Positions 24,689 through 34,146 of a stretch of 64,000 nt of DNA are shown piece by piece (position 1 is the first letter of the stretch; every line of letters begins with the position of its first letter). Location: NCBI GenBank assembly GCA_000149265.1, contig CH003356.1, positions 131,941-195,940 of the forward strand, in the 5' to 3' direction. The position numbers and the translations under genes are program-made. This stretch comes from Ciona savignyi (Eukaryota; Chordata; Ascidiacea; Phlebobranchia; Cionidae). Below the pieces are notes generated by a model that saw nothing but the letters and a program-made list of their open reading frames with translations, had not been told where the DNA came from and made no database searches.

Positions 24689-27600
24689 TTAGTGGTGAGA
24701 TTTTTTCCCGGACTTTTTGCCAGACTTCTTTTTGGACTTTCCACTTTTGCCAGACTTTCCACTCTTGCCGGACTTTCCACTTTTGCTGGACTTACCACTT
24801 TTGCTTCCCTTTGAACCTTTACTGCTCTTTGAACCAGAACTTGGTGGATGTGGTTTTGGACTTTCGGGTTTTGGTGGTGGCGGTGGTGGGGGCGGGTTTG
24901 GTTTTTCTGCAGGAGGGGGCGGGGGCTTGCCCTGGCCCTGTACTTGGGTCTGAGATTGAGATTGGGAACCACCACCACCAGTTTGAGTTTGAGATTGACT
25001 CTGAGATTGTGCACCGGAGCCAATTTGAGTTTGGGATTGCCCTTGGTGTTGTACATTAATCGTTACTTCAGTTTGCCCTTGATGTTGATGTTGTATACCA
25101 CGTTTTGAAATAGAATTTAACCCACTCCTTCGACTTATCTGTGTCTGTCCTTGTTGCTGAGATTGTGCCCCGTGTCCACCACCGATTTGGGTCTGGCCTT
25201 GTTGTTGAGACTGTACCCCGTGTCCACCACCGATTTGGGTCTGGCCTTGTTGTTGAGATTGTGCGCCGTGTCCACCGCCGATTTGGGTCTGTCCTTGTTG
25301 CTGAGATTGTGCCCCGTGTCCACCACCAATTTGGCTCTGGCCTTGTTGTTGAGACTGTGCCCCGAGTCCACCACCGATTTGGGTCTGGCCTTGTTGTTGA
25401 GATTGTGCGCCGTGTCCACCGCCGATTTGGGTCTGGCCTTGTTGTTGAGATTGTGCTCCGTGTCCACCACCGATTTGGGTCTGGCCTTGTTGTTGAGACT
25501 GTGCGCCGTGTCCACCACCGATTTGGGTCTGGCCTTGTTGTTGAGATTGTGCGCCGTGTCCACCACCGATTTGGGTCTGGCCTTGTTGTTGAGATTGTGC
25601 TCCGTGTCCACCACCGATTTGGGTCTGGCCTTGTTGTTGAGACTGTGCGCCATGTCCACCACCGATTTGGGTCTGGCCTTGTTGTTGAGATTGTGCGCCG
25701 TGTCCACCACCGATTTGGGTCTGGCCTTGTTGTTGAGATTGTGCGCCGTGTCCACCGCCGATTTGGGTCTGGCCTTGTTGTTGACATTGTGCGCCATGCC
25801 CACCCCCTACTTGAGTTTGTGACTGACTTTGGCCTTGGTACCGTCGTTTGTGGATTTGGGTCTGACTCTGGTGTTGAGATTGTGCTCCGTGTCCACCACC
25901 GATTTGGGTCTGGCCTTGTTGTTGAGATTGTGCGCCGTGTCCACCACCGATTTGGGTCTGGCCTTGTTGTTGAGATTGTGCGCCGTGTCCACCACCGATT
26001 TGGGTCTGGCCTTGTTGCTGAGATTGTGCGCCGTGTCCACCACCGATTTGGGTTTGTGACTGACTTTGGCCTTGGTACCGTCGTTTGTGGATTTGGGTCT
26101 GACTCTGGTGTTGAGATTGTGCGCCATGTCCACCACCGATTTGGGTCTGGCCTTGTTGTTGAGATTGTGCGCCGTGTCCACCGCCGATTTGGGTCTGTCC
26201 TTGTTGCTGAGATTGTGCGCCGTGTCCACCGCCGATTTGGGTCTGGCCTTGTTGTTGAGACTGTGCGCCGTGTCCACCACCGATTTGGGTCTGGCCTTGT
26301 TGTTGAGACTGTGCGCCGTGTCCACCACCGATTTGGGTCTGGCCTTGTTGTTGAGATTGTGCTCCGTGTCCACCACCGATTTGGGTCTGACCTTGTTGTT
26401 GAGATTGTGCGCCGTGTCCACCACCGATTTGGGTCTGGCCTTGTTGTTGAGATTGTGCGCCGTGTCCACCACCGATTTGGGTCTGGCCTTGTTGTTGAGA
26501 TTGTGCGCCGCGTCCCCCACCGATTTGGTTCTGGCCTTGTTGTTGAGATTGTGCGCCATGCCCACCCCCTACTTGAGTTTGTGACTGACTTTGGCCTTGG
26601 TACCGTCGTTTGTGGATTTGGGTCTGACTCTGGTGTTGAGATTGTGCGCCGTGTCCACCACCGATTTGGGTCTGGCCTTGTTGTTGAGACTGTGCGCCGT
26701 GTCCACCACCGATTTGGGTCTGGCCTTGTTGTTGAGACTGTGCGCCGTGTCCACCACCGATTTGGGTCTGGCCTTGTTGTTGAGATTGTGCGCCATGCCC
26801 ACCCCCTACTTGAGTTTGTGACTGACTTTGGCCTTGGTACCGTCGTTTGTGGATTTGGGTCTGACTCTGGTGTTGAGATTGTGCGCCATGTCCACCACCG
26901 ATTTGGGTCTGGCCTTGTTGTTGAGATTGTGCGCCATGTCCACCACCGATTTGGGTCTGGCCTTGTTGTTGAGATTGTGCGCCGTGTCCACCACCGTTTT
27001 GGGTCTGGCCTTGTTGTTGAGATTGTGCGCCGTGTCCACCGCCGATTTGGGTCTGGCCTTGTTGTTGAGATTGTGCGCCGTGTCCACCGCCGATTTGGGT
27101 CTGGCCTTGTTGTTGAGATTGTGCGCCGTGTCCACCCCCTACTTGAGTTTGTGACTGACTTTGGCCTTGGTACCGTCGTTCGTGGATTTGGGTCTGACTC
27201 TGGTGTTGAGATTGTGCGCCGTGTCCACCACCGATTTGGGTCTGGCCTTGTTGTTGAGATTGTGCTCCGTGTCCACCGCCGATTTGGGTCTGGCCTTGTT
27301 GTTGAGATTGTGCGCCGTGTCCACCACCGATTTGGGTCTGGCCTTGTTGTTGAGATTGTGCGCCATGTCCACCCCCTACTTGAGTTTGTGACTGACTTTG
27401 GCCTTGGTACCGTCGTTTGTGGATTTGGGTCTGACTCTGGTGTTGAGAATGTGCGCCGTGTCCACCACCGATTTGGGTCTGGCCTTGTTGTTGAGACTGT
27501 GCGCCGTGTCCACCACCGATTTGGGTCTGGCCTTGTTGTTGAGACTGTGCGCCGTGTCCACCACCGATTTGGGTCTGGCCTTGTTGTTGAGATTGTGCGC

Positions 27601-30600
27601 CATGTCCACCACCGATTTGGGTCTGGCCTTGTTGTTGAGATTGTGCGCCATGTCCACCACCGATTTGGGTCTGGCCTTGTTGCTGAGATTGTGCGCCATG
27701 TCCACCACCGATCTGGGTCTGGCCTTGTTGTTGAGATTGTGCGCCATGCCCACCACCGATTTGGGTCTGGCCTTGTTGTTGAGATTGTGCGCCATGTCCA
27801 CCACCGATTTGGGTCTGGCCTTGTTGCTGAGATTGTGCGCCGTGTCCACCACCGATTTGGGTCTGGCCTTGTTGTTGAGACTGTGCGCCGTGTCCACCAC
27901 CGATTTGGGTCTGGCCTTGTTGTTGAGATTGTGCGCCGTGTCCACCACCGATTTGGGTCTGGCCTTGTTGTTGAGATTGTGCGCCATGTCCACCCCCTAC
28001 TTGAGTTTGTGACTGACTTTGGCCTTGGTACCGTCGTTTGTGGAACTGGGTCTGACTCTGGTGTTGAGATTGTGCGCCGTGTCCACCACCGATTTGGGTC
28101 TGGCCTTGTTGTTGAGATTGTGCGCCATGTCCACCCCCTACTTGAGTTTGTGACTGACTTTGGCCTTGGTACCGTCGTTTGTGGATTTGGGTCTGACTCT
28201 GGTGTTGAGATTGTGCGCCATGTCCACCACCGATTTGGGTCTGGCCTTGTTGCTGAGATTGTGCGCCATGTCCACCACCGATTTGGGTCTGGCCTTGTTG
28301 TTGAGATTGTGCGCCGTGTCCACCACCGATTTGGGTCTGGCCTTGTTGTTGAGATTGTGCCCCGAGTCCACCACCGATTTGGGTCTGGCCTTGTTGTTGA
28401 GATTGTGCGCCGTGTCCACCGCCGATTTGGGTCTGGCCTTGTTGTTGAGATTGTGCTCCGTGTCCACCACCGATTTGGGTCTGGCCTTGTTGTTGAGACT
28501 GTGCGCCGTGTCCACCACCGATTTGGGTCTGGCCTTGTTGTTGAGATTGTGCGCCGTGTCCACCGCCGATTTGGGTCTGGCCTTGTTGTTGAGATTGTGC
28601 TCCGTGTCCACCACCGATTTGGGTCTGGCCTTGTTGTTGAGACTGTGCGCCATGTCCACCACCGATTTGGGTCTGGCCTTGTTGTTGAGATTGTGCGCCG
28701 TGTCCACCACCGATTTGGGTCTGGCCTTGTTGTTGAGATTGTGCGCCGTGTCCACCGCCGATTTGAGTCTGGCCTTGTTGTTGAGATTGTGCGCCATGCC
28801 CACCCCCTACTTGAGTTTGTGACTGACTTTGGCCTTGGTACCGTCGTTTGTGGATTTGGGTCTGACTCTGGTGTTGAGATTGTGCTCCGTGTCCACCACC
28901 GATTTGGGTCTGGCCTTGTTGTTGAGATTGTGCGCCGTGTCCACCACCGATTTGGGTCTGGCCTTGTTGTTGAGATTGTGCGCCGTGTCCACCACCGATT
29001 TGGGTCTGGCCTTGTTGTTGAGATTGTGCGCCGTGTCCACCACCGATTTGGGTCTGGCCTTGTTGTTGAGATTGTGCGCCGTGTCCACCACCGATTTGGG
29101 TCTGGCCTTGTTGTTGAGATTGTGCTCCGTGTCCACCACCGATTTGGGTCTGACCTTGTTGTTGAGATTGTGCGCCGTGTCCACCACCGATTTGGGTCTG
29201 GCCTTGTTGTTGAGATTGTGCGCCGTGTCCACCACCGATTTGGGTCTGGCCTTGTTGTTGAGATTGTGCGCCGCGTCCCCCACCGATTTGGTTCTGGCCT
29301 TGTTGTTGAGATTGTGCGCCATGCCCACCCCCTACTTGAGTTTGTGACTGACTTTGGCCTTGGTACCGTCGTTTGTGGATTTGGGTCTGACTCTGGTGTT
29401 GAGATTGTGCGCCGTGTCCACCACCGATTTGGGTCTGGCCTTGTTGTTGAGACTGTGCGCCGTGTCCACCACCGATTTGGGTCTGGCCTTGTTGTTGAGA
29501 CTGTGCGCCGTGTCCACCACCGATTTGGGTCTGGCCTTGTTGTTGAGATTGTGCGCCATGCCCACCCCCTACTTGAGTTTGTGACTGACTTTGGCCTTGG
29601 GACCGTCGTTCGCGGATTTGGGTCTGACTCTGGTGTTGAGATTGTGCGCCATGTCCACCACCGATTTGGGTCTGGCCTTGTTGTTGAGATTGTGCGCCAC
29701 GTCCACCACCGATTTGGGTCTGGCCTTGTTGTTGAGATTGTGCGCCGTGTCCACCACCAACTTGGGTCTGGCCTTGTTGTTGAGATTGTGCGCCGTGTCC
29801 ACCACCCATTTGGGTCTGGCCNNNNNNNNNNNNNNNNNNNNNNNNNNNNNNNNNNNNNNNNNNNNNNNNNNNNNNNNNNNNNNNNNNNNNNNNNNNNNNN
29901 NNNNNNNNNNNNNNNNNNNNNTTACTCGACTGCAGTTCGCATCATTCATCGTGTAGTATTACGGGTTGGTGCTCGATCTGCTGGTGCTGGGTCTGCAGGT
30001 TTGTTGAGATTGTGCGCCATGCCCACCACCGATTTGGGTCTGGCCTTGTTGTTGAGATTGTGCGCCATGTCCACCACCGATTTGGGTCTGGCCTTGTTGC
30101 TGAGATTGTGCGCCGTGTCCACCACCGATTTGGGTCTGGCCTTGTTGTTGAGACTGTGCGCCGTGTCCACCACCGATTTGGGTCTGGCCTTGTTGTTGAG
30201 ATTGTGCGCCGTGTCCACCACCGATTTGGGTCTGGCCTTGTTGTTGAGATTGTGCGCCATGTCCACCCCCTACTTGAGTTTGTGACTGACTTTGGCCTTG
30301 GTACCGTCGTTTGTGGAACTGGGTCTGACTCTGGTGTTGAGATTGTGCGCCGTGTCCACCACCGATTTGGGTCTGGCCTTGTTGTTGAGATTGTGCGCCA
30401 TGTCCACCCCCTACTTGAGTTTGTGACTGACTTTGGCCTTGGTACCGTCGTTTGTGGATTTGGGTCTGACTCTGGTGTTGAGATTGTGCGCCATGTCCAC
30501 CACCGATTTGGGTCTGGCCTTGTTGCTGAGATTGTGCGCCATGTCCACCACCGATTTGGGTCTGGCCTTGTTGTTGAGATTGTGCGCCGTGTCCACCACC

Positions 30601-32959
30601 GATTTGGGTCTGGCCTTGTTGTTGAGATTGTGCGCCATGTCCACCACCGATTTGGGTCTGGCCTTGTTGTTGAGATTGTGCGCCATGTCCACCACCGATT
30701 TGGGTCTGGCCTTGTTGTTGAGATTGTGCGCCATGTCCACCACCGATTTGGGTCTGGCCTTGTTGTTGCGATTGTGCGCCATGTCCACCACCGATTTGGG
30801 TCTGTCCTTGTTGTTGAGATTGTGCGCCATGTCCACCACCGATTTGGGTCTGGCCTTGTTGTTGAGATTGTGCGCCGTGTCCACCCCCTACTTGAGTTTG
30901 TGACTGACTTTGGCCTTGGTACCGTCGTTTGTGCAACTGTTGGCTTCGTGCTTCCAAATTTTGGTATTTGCTTTCCTCTAAATACTTTCTGAGTTCTCGT
31001 AGAATTTCAGCATCGTCCGTTTCAGTGTCTGTTGATATATTTTATTATTTGTGTTTGAAATGCAATATAAAAATCAGGCACAATTAATTATTTTGTTTAA
31101 ATAGGATGCTGGTGGTCATTTACATCTGGTAATTTTTCCTGAAACTTTCTGCATAGTTTAATTCTTTTTTTTAATATATTTAATTCGTTTTGTATGTTAT
31201 GCCATTTTTCCCAATTATTTGTCGTTCTATACGTACATGTTATGCATACTTAATGAGCTATATTTGAATTTTTACTTAATTTTAGTTTTAAATGCGTTGG
31301 AAAGTGTTGCACTTAAAACTTTTTAGTGTACTTTCTCCCATTGTGGCTTACACTTTCCGGGCCACCCCTTCTTCTAAAGCCGCCTGCCCCATTGCACGAG
31401 TCGCTTTACCGCACACTTCTCTTCGAGGGTTAGTGTAATAATTGTTATATAAAAAAATTGTTTTTTTAAATTTTATATATATTTTTGTAGTTTTGACGGC
31501 CCCGTCTAAATACACCGAAAGTAAACAATTAATTGGTTTGTATACGTGCTTTAACGACTGTTGTTTTTACGTTTTTTCCCGTTTTCCGACTTATTATCAA
31601 AGTATCTATTTCGTGTTTTTATCGTGGAAACAAAATATAAACTAAAATAATTTACTTGGCCAAAACCCGTTTAAACTAAATGTGTGTGTCTTTTTGTAAG
31701 CTGTGACAACAAAACGACCGTTTGCAAGTTGTAGAAAAGCAAACCCACAAACTGTACGAATTTTATGGATTTCAGATATAACATAAGCTGAATCAGCTGT
31801 ACTGGATTGGTTGATGTAATGTTTTTAGTTTAAATGTTGCTGGTTTTCCTTGCGTTTTATGTTTTGTTTTACGTTTGCACCTTATATTTTTGTTCGTTGT
31901 TTTGAGTTTTTCTTTCACTATCATTTTAAGTGTCATTTTGACATCTCTGCGGTTCTACCTGCACGCATTGATTATTGGTTTTCGGTCCTGATTGTTTTTC
32001 GCGCCTTGACATTAACAGTTCGTCAAATGAATCACGATTATTTTAATAGAAAAGCTCTATATATGTCAAACGAACGATTTAAGGTAATCATTCTCTAATA
32101 AAATGCTGAAAACGGTTTTTATACTAATGGAGGTTTCAAAACGAATTACTAATCAAATGTATAACAATATTATATATTATAGCACATTATATTTTAATAC
32201 AATCGATTACTGGGTGTTAGTTGGGGGCATATAACCTGCTGCGGCCAAATTATATATAGGGTGAAATATTAAAATATATTTTACATGGTCTAGTGGTCAG
32301 GTTCGATTCCCGGTGTAGGAAATACGTTTGTTCGGCCGGTTAGTCTGTCGGTTAAGTGCGTCGCCTTTCAATCGAAAGATTGCAGGTGCAAAACTGGTCG
32401 CTAGCTAGTCGGATGTGTCTTTGGGCACGTCTCTTTACGGATATTGCCTGAACCCAGCGGATAAATGGGTTCTACCAAATTGAAGGAACGTGTCTTATCA
32501 TATACAACACACTGCAATAGCTCTGGTAACCCGACGGTGGGCGCGAGGTGATCTGACGATTGCCCGTGTGTTAACCCCTTGGTTTTCCCATTCACGGGAT
32601 AAACACATAATTTCCTATCCTATCCTAGACTGCAGTTTTAAAACTAAATGTAATGTTACGTATGACATACCTACTCAATTACTCCCATTAGGCTATCGAT
32701 ACAACAGAAAAAAGATGACAAGAATAAAAAGTTAGTTAAAGGAAAAATATTTTTTAAATCAAAATTTACCTCGTTTTGTAGCTTCGAGCCTTTTTCCTGT
32801 AATAATAAAAACATTAAATATATGTTTCAAAATTAAAAATGATATCGTATTTTTAATAAATTCGGATTAATATTAAACGAAACAACTTAACCTACCTGCA
32901 AATGGTGCAGCAGCAGCGATGGTGAGCATGCATGCTGTTAGGACGAGAAACAATTTCAT
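24689..32959 (-). CDS. Giant secreted Gln/Gly/His-rich repeat protein (gene 1 of a paralogous pair)
   Basis: Three exons: 32896-32959 encodes a signal peptide (MKLFLVLTACMLTIAAAAPFA). 32770-32796 is a 27-nt exon (GKRLEATKR). 24689-31028 is a giant exon interrupted by a 100-N gap. The giant exon begins with an acidic segment of about 30 residues (DTETDDAEILRELRKYLEE) and then runs into repeats of GGGHGAQSQQQGQTQI (16 residues, 48 nt). Every few units there is a variant HQSQTQI followed by HKRRYQGQSQSQTQV. At least 14 such KRRY-type spacers are visible. The C-terminus leaves the repeat with SISKRGIQHQHQ, becomes Gln/Ser-rich, then has two proline runs and a Ser/Gly/Lys tail ending KKSHH. I do not recognise the family. 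A role as extracellular structural material is inference. Total length exceeds 2,100 codons but is not exact because of the gap. Confidence 0.8.
29822..29921. other. Assembly gap (100 N) inside the repeat exon
   Basis: Exactly 100 N, a typical placeholder length. Comparison with the internal duplication suggests the real missing sequence is longer, roughly 590 bp (see findings). Confidence 0.95.
29922..30000. other. Non-repeat sequence abutting the gap
   Basis: About 80 bp between the N run and the resumed 48-nt repeat does not resemble the repeat. On the minus strand it ends the frame with TCRPSTSRSSTNP and a stop. It is probably a contig-end artefact (chimeric or low-quality read) rather than gene sequence. 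Confidence 0.6.
32281..32321 (+). repeat. tRNA-like element lacking an anticodon arm
   Basis: TGGTCTAGTGG (32286-32296) fits the pol III box A consensus exactly and GGTTCGATTCC (32300-32310) fits box B exactly, but only 3 nt separate them. The flanks (GGTCTAGTGGT, CCCGGTGTAGGAA) resemble the D arm and T arm/acceptor of tRNA-Glu. The anticodon and variable regions are absent, so it cannot be a working tRNA. It lies directly 5' of a SINE. Confidence 0.65.
32332..32630 (+). mobile_element. SINE copy (tRNA-like head, TATCC-type tail)
   Basis: The head 'ggttagtctgtcggttaagtgc...attgcaggtgcaaaac' looks tRNA-derived. It is followed by a body containing 'ctggtcgctagctagtcgg' and 'acaacacactgcaatagctc', and it ends in tandem TATCC. 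The same family occurs at 47650, 50807 and 59238 and as fragments elsewhere. A composite SINE (Cics-1) has been described in Ciona; identity with it was not tested. Confidence 0.75.
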
Positions 32960-33055
32960 TTCGGTTTATTTCAACTCTTTTCAGATTTTAAGTTGAAAAA
33001 CCTGTAACAGTGGTTTCAAAATGTAAAGGTTATTTCAAATCAACTTCTCGTCGTG

Positions 33056-33061
33056 TATATA
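33056..33061 (-). promoter_or_regulatory. TATA-like box upstream of Gln/Gly repeat gene 1
   Basis: GCGTATATACACG on the minus strand, about 95 nt before the ATG at 32957-32959. A CTGTTACAG acceptor-like sequence lies between the two. Confidence 0.4.
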
Positions 33062-34140
33062 CGCTGGCAGCAACTATAGACAATACCGATATTCCAACTT
33101 GGCTGTCTCAAGTCGGTATGGATCGAAAATAAAAAAACGGCGGTTTCTTATTACTTGCGGGAAATCTTTTGTTTTACGAAGGCGGTGTAGTTTAATAAGT
33201 TTTATCGATAAGTATCTTTACATAGTCTCGTGGAGCAAGATACGCCCAATGCCAACAATCAAACACTGGAATAAGCAAACAATATTGATATATTGACGGC
33301 AGAAAAGCCTTAATGAGTCGTATTTGAGTTTTGGTTTTTATGCATTGGATACAAAATTCAAAAGTGAACGATTTTAAATTGTTTCATATTGGAATTCGTA
33401 TTGCTTGGGAGTGACATATAGGCTTAGGCTTTTTCGTTTTTGAACTCCCATTTATGTATATATATATATATATATACGCATTTTGCATTCACGGGAATAT
33501 AAACATGAATATATCCTATTCTATTCTATATTATCGTTAGTATACGTTTATTTTACGCAACATTGCTCATGGTATTTAGGATTTTGCAATTAAGGAGTGA
33601 AGTAACTTTAACTGGAAAATAGGCTGCCATGTTAACTCTTATTTTAGATGATATTGGCAACGGTTAAATCGTCAAAATTTGCTTTGCCATTCTAAAGCAA
33701 AAATACTGCCACCATAAGCTAATCAGCGTCGGTCATGGCGGTTCGTTAAGGAATTTGTGTAAAGTTTATAAAGCTGCGACACGGATTGAACAATGAACTG
33801 ATCACCTAATGTAAACAACCTCTTAATAAATATATGTATCATCCAACACAAATGTAATTTTGTGGGACTCGTGTACACACAATCCATTAATTGTAAAATT
33901 GCGATATGTATTTTAATTGGTTCCTATAATTGAGAAAACAGGTTTCAAATCATGGAATACAATGAGCGCAAATAACAAAAAAATCAATGCAAATTAAATT
34001 ACAAAAAAAGTTGCGTATTCTCTTGTCGTGTAGAAATAAATCAGGTCGGTGTCAATGAATCTGCAATATAAAATTACGATGAGGTATATTACTACTAATA
34101 ATAGCCACGTGTTAGTAAGTAGTGTTTTTACCTTGAGAGG
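33062..34140. other. Intergenic between the two repeat-protein genes
   Basis: About 1.1 kb without a gene. It includes a (TA)n microsatellite at 33457-33476 directly followed by a SINE 3' tail (33485-33530: cattcacggg...tcctattctattctat). Nothing else was recognised. Confidence 0.5.
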
Positions 34141-34146
34141 TTTATT
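34141..34146 (-). promoter_or_regulatory. Poly(A) signal overlapping the stop codon of repeat gene 2
   Basis: AATAAA contains the TAA stop codon (34142-34144) of the gene. No closer alternative was noted downstream. Confidence 0.45.

Larger units (their letters stand above)
25140..30935 (-). repeat. 48-nt coding tandem array with higher-order structure
   Basis: The 48-nt unit encodes GGGHGAQSQQQGQTQI and is nearly identical throughout. Blocks of 2-12 units end in a 93-nt double unit containing the KRRY spacer. Larger segments are duplicated. For example 28160-28822 repeats 25151-25822 at an offset of 3,000 bp, and 29354-29821 repeats 26591-27058 at an offset of 2,763 bp. The 237-bp difference equals one extra block in the first copy. 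The unit contains no stop codon in several frames of both strands, which creates long meaningless frames on the plus strand. Confidence 0.9.
31029..32769 (-). other. Intron 2 of the Gln/Gly repeat gene
   Basis: This is bordered by a GT donor after 32770 and an AG acceptor at 31029-31030 (phase 1 on both sides). It holds the tRNA-like remnant and SINE at 32281-32630. Otherwise it is AT-rich with nothing recognised. Plus-strand frames at 31442-32098 look like chance. Confidence 0.6.

Noticed and set aside
25141..30285. Plus-strand open frame of about 1,700 codons opposite the Gln/Gly repeat gene
   Set aside because: It is the antisense of a stop-free 48-nt repeat, has no signal peptide or plausible start region, and runs through the N gap. 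The minus strand has splice-linked upstream exons and a sensible C-terminus.
32334..32400. Possible functional tRNA gene at the SINE head
   Set aside because: It has no complete cloverleaf or anticodon arm, and the same segment recurs elsewhere as part of the SINE family.
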